Source: Hofstenia miamia (Eukaryota > Xenacoelomorpha > Acoela > Hofsteniidae). From it: a DNA stretch of 41,331 bases. Positions 20,837 to 33,540 of the stretch are shown here, piece by piece. A program made the translations under genes and the position numbers. Within the stretch, counting starts at the first letter, position 1; each line of letters begins with the position of its first letter. The stretch is from contig CABFPE010000200.1 of assembly GCA_900660155.1 (NCBI GenBank), positions 212,376 to 253,706 of the forward strand. Direction: 5' to 3'. A model generated the notes under the pieces. It was not told where the DNA came from. It saw nothing but the letters and a program-made list of their open reading frames with translations, and did not search any database.

Positions 20837-23220
20837 TTGTCATAAATTTATGCTCCCATGTGTAACCATATACTCAGAAACTGCTCAATCACAATAGGCG
20901 TTTTCTTAATGTTCTTAGGATACTCTTTAATCTGATAAAGGGCTTGGTAAGAATACGTAATCATGTTTGCAACCAAGTAGTTTGTGAGTTGTTTGATGTA
21001 GTTTTGTTCACAATGGAATTCAATGGGTAGTTATTATTGCATTAGAAGTATTTGTGTAATGCCCTATTTTGTATTCAGTAATGAATGTAATTATATATTC
21101 TGATTTTGTTTTTTTGTAGTTCTCAGTTACCTCACAAAATGCTTGAAGGCTGACTTTCTACTTAGTGATTCTAATGAATGATAAATGCATAAAAGTGTTG
21201 CTGAAATATGGTAAGTGGTCAAGAGATGAAAACAGGTTTTAGAACCAAAACTCATTAAATATTCTGTCATGCTTAATTATAAATGAAAACATGACAGCTT
21301 GAAAATATTTACTATAAAAATAATAACTCTATGTGAAAATATGGATAAAGAAAATCCTCACAAATATTTTCCAACATCAGCCAACAATGATTTGTGATTA
21401 TGTTTCATGAAATTTTGCTGCATCCTTTGAAAATTATATTTGCATTAAAATGTCTAAAAGATGCTAATTTAGGTTCAGAAACTTTCAACAGATGCCTAGC
21501 ATCCCCAAGCATCTACTTAGCTATAAGTTTGATTAAGTGTGTATCATACATGGTGGACAGGTCACTAGAATGATACACTTATAATCATATATTCCTACTG
21601 TATATAAGAAGATAATGTTTAAATATTATTTCATCTTCTGAATAAAAACTCGCAAAATTCTACATGTATAGACAATGCTGTGATGGAAATCTTTAAATGT
21701 GTTCCCAGATGTGTATTTTCATTTTTTACAACAGAACAGAAATGCCTGGAAATCATTCATCACAAATGAAAGGAGGTTTTTTGTACTCTAAAACCTAGGA
21801 TAAGCTAACAGGAATTGACAGCTTTTACTTGATTGCCTTCTCTTTGGAATGAGCCTTATTAATGGATCTAAATGAATAAGGATTAATTAACAATGCCCAA
21901 GAATATTTGTTAATTTGAATGCCTAATCATAAATAACAAAAAATTGATGAGCTTATATATGATTTAATGAAATTCTATAAATAGATTTTGCAATTTTCAA
22001 TATTTATTAAATTTTTTTTAAATGAATTTTATATGATTACTAAGAGGAAAAATGTAATACAAATATTTTCAAAATTAAGTTTAATAGTTCATTTTTGCAA
22101 TGCAATTTCCTTTTTTAAATTTTTTTTGAAGGGAATACATGATACCCTATCTTTGGGGCTGAGAAATAATTGAAGTTGCAGCAACAATGTCCTTACCATC
22201 AGTTTTGTGAATGCAGCATTAGTGAAATATAAAGATGAAAGGCTTAGATTATTTTGTGTAGAAGAAGGCTATGTGAATTGATACTCTTGCCATTTTCAAA
22301 ATACTTGATAATCTCAAGTCATTGCAAGTCAAAAGACTGAAAAAATAAATAAATTTTTGGAGAGATGAATGTCATCTAGTAGGCAGTATTTTCATTGAAA
22401 AATGTAAAGCAGTTATTTAAATTAGGACTTTACAATCTAAGTAAAGTATTTGTTGCATATACATAAGACAACATTTTGAATTAATAAGTGTAATGAAATA
22501 GCTAAGGTCACTTAAATATCATAATGCTTATTTCAATCATTGGCTTTATTTTGTTGAAGATTATTCACTGTGTGATGTAGGAAATATTTTTGTCATAATA
22601 GTATGATATCATGTCTTTTAACTCTTTTATGCAAGACCACCTGTGAGAAAAACCTAAGAAAATAATTTCAAAATATGTGTATCAAACCAATGCAGGAATT
22701 ATTTATGTACGTATAAAAAAGTCTAAATAATGAATTATGATTAAAGAAAATCATAGAAAAACACCATGGAAAATATGTGTGTAGGACACAGTTAATTCAA
22801 ATGTAATCAAACAAGATCAAAATAGTAAATGTTAAACATTTCACAAATGTTATTCTTCTACATTGAAAATTTTTTCACATCAGATGTATAACAGTATTTA
22901 AAATAGTTATCAACAAACAAATTTAAGGAAGTTTGATTATATGCAGAATGAAAAGAAAGTGCATAAAATGTCACTAACACAACAATATACATTGCAAATT
23001 TGTATGGGAATAAATCATCCCATTTAGGATGGCTATAATGTGGCATAATGACATTTCTACATGCTTACAGGCTTATTTTGAAATGCAATAAAATTGAAGC
23101 AGAAACTGATATTGTACCTGCCACATATTTGCCTATATTTTCATGGTATGCTTTTGTTTACAGATACTGGATAATTTTGTATATATATCCAAGTTTTGTT
23201 CATTATATTTCTTCTTTGAT
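20837..23220. other. AT-rich, CpG-poor non-coding DNA
   Basis: No gene or clear transposon. CpG density drops sharply after the pair at about 20,899 and 20,956; only about two more (near 21,651 and 22,710) were seen to 23.2 kb. Confidence 0.55.
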
Positions 23221-23670
23221 TTATTCTCAGTAAATTCGTTTTACTTTTATCTTTTCTTGTTTTTACTTTTATTAAATTATGTTTTTCTTATTTTCAACTT
23301 CATACATAGTTAAGGGCAACCAGTTGGTTGACAATTTACTGGTATATCTTTTAACTTAGGTTAGGTATACAGCTAGAGCATTTGTACTGCTTGATGTTCA
23401 TTTCTGAAATTGTTATTAATGCTTTCACCTAAATTGCACATGGACATTAATCAACTAATATCAGAAATACTGTGTGGCAGACAATTTAAATGTTCAAAAA
23501 TAGCACAGATTGTCTAGCACTTAATATGTCAATCAAGGCAATTACAAATTCATGTAAATATATTGTAAAATGAATATTTAATTATTTCAAAATACTAATT
23601 CAAAAATTTTTGTAAAGGCATCAGTTGATGCCACATTATGTGACTCTTCTAAAAGGTTGTCGGTATCAGG
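23221..23670 (+). repeat. Diverged direct repeat, copy 1
   Basis: It matches 24036-24382 in the same orientation: TTATTCTCAGTAAAT, then TTAGGTTAGG(T/C)ATA, TTTGTACTGCT, CACCTAAATTGCACA, and finally CTTCTAAAAGGTT with GTATCAGG. The landmarks are in the same order with indels between. The family is unknown. Confidence 0.55.
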
Positions 23671-24497
23671 CTCCCTACTTGACAAAACTAAATTTAAAAA
23701 TGGATTAGTTACATCTGAAATTTGAAAAGATTAAACCTGATTTGTAAGCTTAGAAGAAGTGCCAAAACTTGAGATGCAAACACTTGACAAAAAAAAGAAA
23801 AGTACAGAAAGTCAGTTGGTGAAAAGCTCTTAGTTTCTTAATACTAATTTAGCTAGTGTAGTATAACTGCATTAATTATCTATTTTAATTTCAACATTAA
23901 TGAATATAGATCTTTTGTAAACTGCAATTTTAGCTTAATTATTCCTGTTAAATTATTATGCAGTATTTTTGTTTGATTCCTTCACCAGTTTTGTTTGCAT
24001 AAATAAGTGAAATTTATTCATTTTTGGAGTGGCAGTTATTCTCAGTAAATCCTTTTTACTTCATTATCTTGACTTTACTTTTATAAAATGTGTTTCTAAT
24101 TTTTAAACTGCATTGCTAAAGGACACTCATTTGCAGGAAAAATGGGTTAATTGCCATCCTTTAACTAGGTTAGGCATATTGTTAGGGCAATTGTACTGCT
24201 CTTCATCTGTAATGAAATTTATTATATTGCTTCCACCTAAATTGCACAAGATGAGAAATGCACTGAGCTTCGGTTATTTTACATAGCATGTAGGTTCACC
24301 AGTTACACCCAAGTTTCTTGTTTCTTGATCTAATTTGGGCTCTAGTCTTATATTACTCTTCTAAAAGGTTATCTGTATCAGGTTGGCCAAGTATGGCCCC
24401 TCTTCCCTAACATGATCCCCTGTTTATTTTTAACTTTTAATTGGAAAGGGTATAATAGCAGGAGGAGTTAGTTAATTATTTTAACATCAGTCAATCC
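23670..24497 (+). repeat. Large inverted repeat, left arm (828 bp)
   Basis: It is the reverse complement of 30235-31069 over its full length with scattered substitutions and small indels. It starts GCTCCCTACTTGACAAAAC and ends CATCAGTCAATCC. No reading frame of note. Confidence 0.85.
24036..24382 (+). repeat. Diverged direct repeat, copy 2
   Basis: Second copy of the unit at 23221-23670. It lies inside the left arm of the large inverted repeat and so is also mirrored at about 30.35-30.70 kb. This copy is far closer to the mirrored one than to copy 1, so the tandem duplication is older than the inverted repeat. Confidence 0.55.
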
Positions 24498-24718
24498 TTG
24501 CACCAGCTCCAAACCACCAATAAGATAGAATAGTAGGAATGCATGCTTATTTCTCACTTAGCCCACAATAAATTAACATCACTTTTCAATTTTTAAACAG
24601 CAATTGTCTTTGTAAATAAATATTTTTGTCATTACAAATGAATGGACTGCTAGGAATAAGTAAATTCCCAAACTGAAGTGTATGATGAATCTTTATTGAA
24701 ACTAGAAAAGCACTTAGA

Positions 24719-24913
24719 GAGCACAGACCCCAGCCACACAGATTGTGTAACCCAGATCTGCACCAAAATTCAATGGATTCCTCCTTGGGCAGGGATGCAA
24801 CTCTTGTGAAAATTTGTTGTCAATCCATCAATTACTTTTTCCATAAAGTTGCTAACAGACAAACAGACAAAGAAACCATTGCTACCAAAAACATAACCTC
24901 CTTGTGGAGGTAA
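24719..24913 (+). repeat. RTE-type LINE or derived SINE 3' end
   Basis: It has the hallmark order of a widespread animal retroposon tail: GATCTGCACCAAAATTCAATG, then CCTCCTTGGGCAGGGATGCA, AACAGACAAACAGACAAAG, CCAAAAACATAACCTCC, and a terminal hairpin CCTCCTTGTGGAGG at 24897-24910. In better-preserved relatives the hairpin is usually CCTCC-TTGG-CGGAGG, so the TGGAGG here looks like CpG decay. The 5' part is missing or unrecognised. Confidence 0.65.
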
Positions 24914-25586
24914 ATATACAATTTTGAAATCTGAACAGCATATCAACATTTTTATTCAAGCAAATAGTTTATGTGAAAAGCAAGAAAAGCTTCATGTGCT
25001 TAGCACAATACATATAGCAAGGCATCATATCACAGCAGGGGAATATCAATTTTCAGACTCTAAATTGGAGGCATCTAGTGTGGGTGGAAGGCACACACAT
25101 ATAATGCATATAGAAACAGTGGTCTAATCAAATGCCTAATATTGTATATTTGTAATATATTGTACAAACCAAATGAAAACATTTAACAGATATCAGTTTG
25201 ATTGAAAGGGGAAAAAATATTTTGAACAAGTTTATGCAATTGGTTAATAGTGTATATATTTAGATTGTTTAACAAATCAAAGCAACTATTTTAAGCACAT
25301 TACAGACACCTCACAACAAAAAAATTTCAATTCCTTGTGCAAAAGTGCAAAATCTGTGAATGCTGATTATATCAATAGTAGGAAATTGATGAATAGACAA
25401 CTCCAAACAAAATTATTTAATGCTATTAATAAACTGATTTTTCTAAAAAGTGTGATGTTTTAGAATGATCAGTAATATAATTCTGTGATTGGGTGTGGCA
25501 TCAAGTGCAGACAAAATATAAGTAAAAAATTTTTAAGTTAAAAACACTAACTATTATATCTTAGTTGTTTTAATATTTTGATTTTA
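24914..25586. other. AT-rich DNA between retroposon tail and mariner
   Basis: No gene or transposon end recognised. Confidence 0.5.
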
Positions 25587-25588
25587 TA

Positions 25589-26804
25589 TTAGGTTGGGGA
25601 AAAAGTAATTTTGCATTTTTTTGCTAACATATGAAATTGTAACAACATGTTTGTACTTGCAATTGCAATGACTAGTATGATATGGCATGATAGCATGCAA
25701 AACAAATCCTGTTGACTGTTTTATGCTGTGCCTTTTATTTGTGAATTATTCTGCATTAAAATGGACATCTCAAAAGAAGAAATTCTGCATATTTTGCAAT
25801 TTTTTTTCCTTAAAGAGAAAAACTTAACTCAAATGACCAAAGAAATTTGAGATGAATACAGGGCTTATACACTTTTGATTCGTGTTGCACAACAGTGGTT
25901 TGTGTGGTTTTGTTCCAGTGTACAAGAAGTAGAAGATTCACCTAAGTCTGGCAAACCAGTCATTGAAAATGTTGATAAAATCATGGAAATGGTCCAGATA
26001 AACTGCCATTTAAGCATGAATTGAACATTGACCATAAAACAGTTTTAAACAATTTGGACAAGGCTGGATTTATAAAGAAATTGGACATTTGAGTACCAGG
26101 ATAGCTGACTGAAAGAAACCTCATCAACAAAATTTCTGTCAGTGAGTTGCTGCTAAATCACAACAAATTTGACCCATTTTTGAAGTGCATTGTGACTGGT
26201 GATGAAAAATGGATCACATAAAGCAATGTCAAGCAAATGAGGTCTTGGTCAACAGCAAAGGAGCTGGCCCAGACCATGTCTAAGCCAGGGTTGCTTTGTG
26301 TTTGGTGGGATTGGTGTGGAATAATTTACTATGAACTGCTTAACTATGGACAAATTCTCAATTCTGTCTTCTACTGTGAACAACTAGACCATTTGAAGCT
26401 GGCAATTTATCAGAAGTGTCCAGCATTGGTCAATAGAGGAAAAATTTTATTCCACCTCATTGATGACGTGTCAGAAGTTTCAGGAGCTTGGATGGGAAGT
26501 TCTTGGGCATCCACCTTACAGTCTGGACCTTGCACCAAGTGATTACCACCTTTTCCTTTTGATGACAAATGTGCTTGGTGTTAAAAATTTACATTCCAGA
26601 GAGGCTTGTGAAAATTGGCTGTCTGAGTATTTTGAAAATAAGAACAAAAACTTCTATGAAAGGGGAATTATGAAATTGGAATCTCATTGGCATCAAGTTA
26701 TCAAACAGAATGGTGCTTATTTGACTTAAATCAGACTATTGTAACACTTTTTATGAATAATTAAAGTTAAGAAAAGATATGAAATTTCTTTTTCCCCAAC
26801 CTAA
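25589..26804 (+). mobile_element. mariner (Tc1/mariner) transposon, 1216 bp, decayed
   Basis: Both ends are preserved: TTAGGTTGGGGAAAAAG on the left, and the same 17 nt as reverse complement on the right, continuing with mismatches to about 30 bp. It is flanked by TA at 25587-25588 and 26805-26806. Full length is close to the usual 1.2-1.3 kb. The single transposase gene inside is broken. Ends this well preserved beside a ruined gene suggest an old but once complete insertion. Confidence 0.9.
25761..26729 (+). pseudogene. mariner transposase pseudogene
   Basis: Starts at ATG 25761 (MDISKEEIL). N-terminal DNA-binding part: frame runs to TGA in the KEI*DEY segment, where relatives usually have Arg, fitting CGA to TGA decay; then AQQWFVWFCS and EDSPKSGKPVIENVDKIME. 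The first catalytic Asp is kept in VTGDEKWIT (about 26190), followed by a TAA where Tyr is usual. Next are LLCVWWDWCGIIYYELLNYG and a further Asp region (FHLIDD) damaged by a deletion and frameshift near 26,455-26,470 that removes the usual HQDNARPH motif. The third Asp is in LDLAPSDYHLF, and the end GAYLT is normal (TAA 26727-26729). Several stops, frameshifts and small deletions make it non-functional. It belongs with DD34D mariners. Confidence 0.88.
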
Positions 26805-26806
26805 TA

Positions 26807-29125
26807 TTTGTATAAGTATTTTGCTTATATTTACATTATAGATAGTTTAGAATATATTATTTACATAATCTTATGTTGTATAAAAATTGTTTTAAAATTT
26901 AAATGCAAGCTTAAGCAATTCATTTTGACTAAGATTTGAATACAGCCTTATTCCCAGTGTCATGAGCAATTAAGAAGATTTAACTTCACTCATTATTGTT
27001 TTAAGATAATGTAAATATCTAAAAAGTAAGAGAATGCTTTTCATAACAGTAAACAGAACAAACTTAAGTTTGTGTAAGTAAGAAACAAAGAGTAGGTTTA
27101 CAGTATTTTTTATTTGAAATACACCGCATTTAGTCTTTGTTGTGTATATGAAACTATTCAGATATGTAACTAGGGCATTAAGTGATGGTGTGACATCATC
27201 CCTTACATTATTACATTTTATTTTCATTTATTGTTTTTGATGTTTTCAGACTTATAAAATAGCTAGTATGTATAAATCAAAACTAATCTGTAATCACTTC
27301 TGGAAAATGTTGAGGACAATCTTAGTTCATTAAAGACAGAAATTTGAACATATAGCTCCAGTTCAGGTGATGACATAAAATTATCCAATTTAGTTTCCAT
27401 TTAATATTTGAATTAAAGTGAATCAGTATTGTGTGCTGTAACCTAAGTACCCAAGACATGACTACATCACTTTGGAAAGGGGGAGCTTTAAGAAATGCTA
27501 GAAAAAATTCAGATCAATCTGCAGTCTTAATATATTATAATAATATGTTCATTAATCTTACTTTCCAAAAGTAATCTACTTACAAACTTTGTGCAGTTTT
27601 GTTAGTGATTGTGAATTTGTTGTACAAATTATAATGTCATGTCATCCTCAAAATAGTTAAATTAGTTATTTGTTAAAATACAATTCATTTTGATTCTTAA
27701 TTTACTTTTATTTAACTAAGTAATAAATTCTAAATTTTTTCTTAATTGAAAATAATTAATTTACTTTTGAGTATTTAATAAATTGCTTAATAGTTTATCT
27801 AAGTTAATGATTGTGTGTGGTTACTTATCTGATCAATTACATTTTTATGAGTATTTATTTATTCAACACTGTCTTGGTGTTTAAATATACAAGTTAAAAT
27901 AAAGTTTGTTCCATCATATTTTTATATTACTATTTAATTTTTGGTAGATGTAAGCCTAAATACTTTAGACATCTGGGATTAGTAATATTTTCACTGAATT
28001 CCCAACATCATGATTGTTGTTGCTGACAAAACTCATCATTTGTTCTAGTAAAATTGTTAGGAGTTTTTATTATATATAAAGAAGCTTATGTGAATATATT
28101 CAAAAACAAGTCAGAATTATTAATATGTAATGGTAATCATTCCTAGTGAATACCCAGTTGTGAATATAAATTCAATTATGAAAAGAAATAGAGGATTCTA
28201 TTCTTTATCTTCTCTGAATTATTAATTGATTACTCCTAAATCAATTATTACATTTTAGGAACTTTTTACTCAAAACTGGTTATAATTAAATGAGTTATTA
28301 AAGCTTTACTAACTGTTTAAATGATTTTTTCAGTAAATGCTTGTTGTTTGAGCTTAAGAATAAATTTTAAATAACTCCACACCTCTGGTCATCAGACTGT
28401 ATAAAAATCTTGGTTTTTTCCTTAAGCAATTTAGATTAAGGCAAATCCAGTAGAGTTAGGCTATAATGAAGTAATCTCATTTAAAAAGCATTGACATTGT
28501 AAAGTATGACAAACTTAGTTCATTTACTGATAGCTTACAAAAGTAATGTAAGTAAGTACAATACAATACCATTCAACATTAACATGGTAAATCAGATTAG
28601 AGGCAACTCTAAGATTATGTTACAAATATAATACATCAACCAACACAACTGTAGATAGGGCTTTCATTTTATTGGTATTTCTAGTTCTCATGGTTCAATA
28701 CATCAATGAAGACAAGAGAAATCAAATTAGACTAGTTTTCATAAAGAAATAGAGCTGAGCCACATCTTTCCTTTTGAGTTCAAACACCATTCTAATCATG
28801 TAGGTCAAACAATGACTTTGTTGTTGACTGTCATTGTAAATGTGAAATAATACATGATCACAAACATTATGATAATTTTGTTCATAACCTATTTCAAGAA
28901 AATAAGAGTATTTTCCCCTAAGAATTTATTGTTAATGAATCTATTGTGACATGGTTAGCAATTAACTTTCAGCTAAATACTTGTTTGCCACATTATTTTT
29001 TGACCTGTATTAAAAAAAATACTAATAAATTTACTACTAAAAAATTTCTAGATATCATTCCAAATTAAAAATTGATTAAATATGCATTACCAGAAGAGGT
29101 GCCTTCATTCTTGCACCCTTTGATA
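26807..29125. other. AT-rich DNA, effectively without CpG
   Basis: No gene, RNA or transposon recognised. After the CpG near 27,124 none was seen on reading through this stretch. Confidence 0.55.
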
Positions 29126-29134
29126 ATCAAATGA

Positions 29135-29522
29135 GGTTGGTACTTGAAATGAATACCAAATTTCTCAAAACAAATATAGTTTGTAACAGATGTATATGAG
29201 ACATAGTTTAAAGAGACAATCATATTATTATTTTAAATGTTTTTATTTTTAATAGGCAATTAATTACTGTTAGTTAAAAAATTTTTGAAATCCAATTTAA
29301 ATTTTCTAAATTTGCCTTATATTTGAATAGCAAGCTGCAGTCACAACCCCCAAAAAATTACAATTTTTAATTCTGTGTCTAAATGCCATAAACATATGAT
29401 TTCATAGTGATTGCTATTGGTGAAAGCTAACAAAGGTTTCTGTAGATACATTTTCTCAATATCTGTTTTGAGATTTTTGGTATTTGTTTTGAGATATTCA
29501 CTATTCCTTTCAAGTACCAACC
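29135..29522. mobile_element. 388-bp MITE with 9-bp target duplication
   Basis: The terminal inverted repeats share a perfect first 15 nt, GGTTGGTACTTGAAA, and continue imperfectly to about 42 nt (both contain TCTCAAAACAAATA). The flanks are identical: ATCAAATGA at 29126-29134 and 29523-29531. A 9-bp duplication with GG ends is compatible with Mutator-like or Merlin-like elements. No coding capacity and no CpG. The perfect duplication suggests a relatively recent insertion. Confidence 0.8.
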
Positions 29523-29969
29523 ATCAAATGAGGTTAACAATAATGCCTTTCTGTTTGCATTCTGTCACATTAATTTTAACTTAATAATGTAACTGGGACA
29601 TTTAAGTAAAAGCTTAAATTACTCATTTAACAATAGAGTTGAACTCAAATATAAGGTTTCTTACAATTTTAGCAACAAATTCAATTGCTTGGTAACAATC
29701 CCAAAAGTTCTTAAAGTATAAATTAAGAAAGCTAAGGAATATAATTATTTATTCATTCAATGAACTCAGTTTAAATATCACAATCTGGCATTCATTAAGA
29801 ATGATTACCATTACCTATAAATAGATTTGAATTATCATTAACATGCATTTTTCTAAGTTCATTATATGTAAAACATGATGATAATACAAGTAAATAAAAC
29901 TTCCATACATTTTGGCTTGAAGTCAAAGAAGAGCTTGGTATGCAGAATCTGTAATGTTTAAGCTTGCAT

Positions 29970-30000
29970 CTATCTTATTAATAAATATTTAATAAGATAG
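29970..30000. other. Perfect 12-bp stem-loop
   Basis: CTATCTTATTAA and its exact complement TTAATAAGATAG are separated by 7 nt. There is no neighbouring gene to terminate. In AT-rich DNA it may be chance or a transposon relic. Confidence 0.4.
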
Positions 30001-30234
30001 TGTAACTAAAAATTGTATTGCTAAAACAAAGATGTTATGGAGCAATTAAATACTCATACAAAATATAACTAAGCAAAATACAGATATCAGATAAAATATG
30101 TACAATGTAATCATGTAACTTAGAATAAGCAAATACTATTTAAGTAAAACTATTTTATTTCCAAACAGAAAAAGCATTAAAATTAAACTAGTGTTCCTAC
30201 TATTATATCTTATTAAGGCTTCAAGTTCATGTGT

Positions 30235-31069
30235 GGGTTGACTGATGCTACAAAATTAACTAACTCCTCCTGCTATTATACACCATCCTAATTAAAATTA
30301 AAAGTAAACAGGGGATCATGTTAGGGAAGATTGGCCATACTTGGCCAACCTGATACAGATAAACTTTTAGAAGAGTAATATAAGACTAGAGCCCTAATTA
30401 GATCAAGAAACAAGAAGCCCTTACTCTTGGGTGTAACTGGTGAACCTACATGCTAAGTAAAATAACCTAAGCTCAGTGCATTTCTCATCTTGTGCAATTT
30501 AGGTGAAAGCAATATAATAAATTTCATTACAGATGAAGAGCAGTACAATTGCCCTAACCATATGCCTAAGCTAGTTAAAGGATGGCAATTAACCCATTTT
30601 TCCTGCAAATGAGTGTCCTTTAGCAATGCAGTTTAAAAATTAGAAACACATTTTATAAAAGTAAAGTCAAGATAATGAAGTAAAAAGGATTTACTGAGAA
30701 TAACTGCCACTCCAAAAATGAATAAATTTCACTTATTTATGCAAACAAAACTGGTGAAGGAATCAAACAAAAATACTGCATAATAATTTAACAGGAATAA
30801 TTAAGCTAAAATTGCAGTTTACAAAAGATCTATATTCATTAATGTTGAAATTAAAATAGATAATTAATGCAGTTATACTACACTAGCTAAATTAGTATTA
30901 AGAAACTAAGAGCTTTTCACCAACTGACTTTCTGTACTTTTCTTTTTTTTGTCAAGTGTTTGCATCTCAAGTTTTGGCACTTCTTCTAAGCTTACAAATC
31001 AGGTTTAATCTTTTCAAATTTCAGATGTAACTAATCCATTTTTACATTTAGTTTTGTCAAGTAGGGAGC
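30235..31069 (-). repeat. Large inverted repeat, right arm (835 bp)
   Basis: Partner of 23670-24497. The two arms are separated by 5.7 kb that contains the RTE/SINE tail, the mariner and the 388-bp MITE. No target-site duplication was found outside the arms. They could be long terminal repeats of a large DNA transposon whose genes are gone, a foldback element, or two opposed copies of one family. Confidence 0.85.
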
Positions 31070-33030
31070 TTGCATATTCTAATTTTTTGCTGGGACTGAA
31101 GTAAGCTCAGACTATCCTATACTATTCATTAAAAAAATTAACAAATTTAATTTGTTTGTCACAATTTTTATTTTAAGAAAATCTAATTTCCAATACCTAA
31201 TATTTTAGTCACTTTGGGGATAATGTCACATTTAGACAACCTGATTTTTTAAATGCAGATTATTAACACTTAAATAAGACTCAGATGTTACTAAAAATAA
31301 AGTTTATAACAATGACATAAAGAAAAAATTTAGCAAGTACAATTACCAAAATATAGCTTATGTTAGCTTCAGGGTGATGCATGTGTAAATTTCAAGTTGA
31401 TATACAGCTATAATGATTAACTTAGCAGAAGAGTAAACAGCAAATAACCCTATCAGTAATATCTCTTGTGACACAGAGAGTCATGCTACAATCCAATGCC
31501 AGTTGTCTAACAAAGTCTTGCAAAGTGATTTTTAATATAATTGATTCTGATTTATTATAATTGACAAATGTGAACAAATATCTAATTGATATAAAATTTT
31601 GAGTATCTTGAAAAACTGAAATAATGTAAATAAATGATATGATTTAAAAGTAATTTTGTAAACAGGATAAAGAATATGCTTTCAGGCTAAGGTTAGCCTA
31701 AAGTAAGGCTCCTGCAATTTAAGAAAAGTAGTTAGTTAAATCACTTAAGTTATAAATGTTTAACAAGTATTTAAGTGTGGTTTCACATTAACTGTATAAC
31801 CTTAAGTTCAAATATTCAGAATTTAGCACATTCATAATGTGAGTGTGCCTTATAGTATTTAAGAATGCTTCTCTGCATTTTAGTTATTCAAATTCAATTG
31901 AATTTCTCACATGAATGTTCTTAATAAGGATAACTGCAAGATCAAAATATTAATCTTGTAGATTTGAACTATTACATTGCATGTAGTAGTCAGTGTCTAC
32001 CTCTGAACTACAAGAAAACAAAATTTTTCATTAAAAGAATAGTCATATTTTGTATGAATACTGCCAGTGGGTCTTAACATGACAAGCAGAATAGACTTAT
32101 ATCAATATTTTTCAATGGCATTTCTCTAGGTGAGAATTTGATTCATAAATAATGAATTTGAATAATGCCTTAAGGCAGAAATCATTTCATTACCCACCCT
32201 AAGAAAAATGCCCTATAGTTGTTTATGACATGCATTAGAAACCTTACAGTTCCATTGTTTGTAAAATCAAGTTTTCAAAATGTGTGTTCATGATAGCTTT
32301 CCTGACTGAATTTTTTGAAATTTCTCACTCTTGAATGAGCATTCTTAGATTTGTTGTAAAGGATATCAGTGTGTTTTTGCACATGGGATTGCATTACAAT
32401 TCTTGCTAGTTTCTACCAGTATTTCATAGGAAATAATTTTAATCTTGGATTATTTTAAAAATGTGTCCAAATATCTATGAGAGCTGTTCTATTTTCCATT
32501 TCTCATTGAGCAAAGCTGCTTTCTACTCAGTTAGCTCCTTTATCATCTATTTCAAGCATTTATTTTCTAACTCAAGATAACAAATATGCTGTTTATTTTT
32601 ATTGTAATCTATAAGCATAGTATTAACTTGTATTTAATGTTAGGTGGGGGATTGCTTTCTTGAGTAGTCATAACAGCAATCTATAATTGTGTGGCTTAGT
32701 TATTTTGCTAAGTCATTTAATCACATAGAGTAAAATTACACAAGTACCATAATGTTCATTTGAATCATTGTGAAGGATCTTTCTAACATAATTGCCTTTG
32801 ACTATACATTCCGAAATCATTAAGTAAATAATTCATCTCTACATAGATTCTTCTGCCCTCTAGGTGTAAAAGTATATGAAAGAATGATTTCTGATAGAAT
32901 TAACAAACTCTGTTTGCCAGTTACTCTTTAATATTAGTAGTTCATGCTACTCATTTTATTGAGATAAAAATTGTTTACAACTGACTGTAGTAGTGACCTG
33001 ATATAAGTAGTATTTTTGCAAATTGAAGGG
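31070..33030. other. AT-rich, CpG-free non-coding DNA
   Basis: Nothing recognisable. The first CpG after 27.1 kb is near 32,811. Confidence 0.5.
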
Positions 33031-33232
33031 TTGTATCTCACTTCCCCCAATTTCATTTCCCTCAAGTCTAACATCACAAAAATTTAAGAACTATTAGAGA
33101 CACAATTTCAATGAAATTGTAATTTTATATTTTAAAAAATAAATGCAATTCCTTAGACTGTATTTCAATTAGATTTCAATGTTGTATAGATCATCAAAAT
33201 ACAGAATTACAAGCAAATAAATGTAAATATGT
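33031..33232 (+). repeat. Inverted repeat arm flanking the Gypsy element (left)
   Basis: It is the reverse complement of about 40260-40455 with moderate divergence. Landmarks: TTGTATCTCACTT, CAATTTCATTT, ACAATTTCAATGAAATTGTAA, GATCATCAAAATACAGAATT and CAAATAAATGTAAATATGT. The family is unknown. Confidence 0.65.
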
Positions 33233-33540
33233 ACTATAATTATAGTCATTAATTTTTGCCATTTGTATTTAGTAAATATGTTGCAGTTCTTTGAAATCCT
33301 GTTTAGATTTAAAATAGAAACTAATTATATTAACTACTTTTGTAGTTTGTACTTTATTGTAATAGGTAGCTGATTTTTTTAGTGTTCATTTGTTTTTTGT
33401 TTTGCTAGATATATTTGTTTATTACTACTTTGCAAATGGGGAATTTAGTTTTTGTTGTACACATATTTTACTGTAATTTTATAAAATTGGCCTGACAACA
33501 ATGAGTGGGAGTCTGCTTTTTCATGACACCTATGCATTAA

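Noticed and set aside
23670..31069. Calling the large inverted repeat a Polinton/Maverick
   Set aside because: No polymerase, integrase, capsid or ATPase sequence lies between the arms, and no 6-bp duplication was seen.
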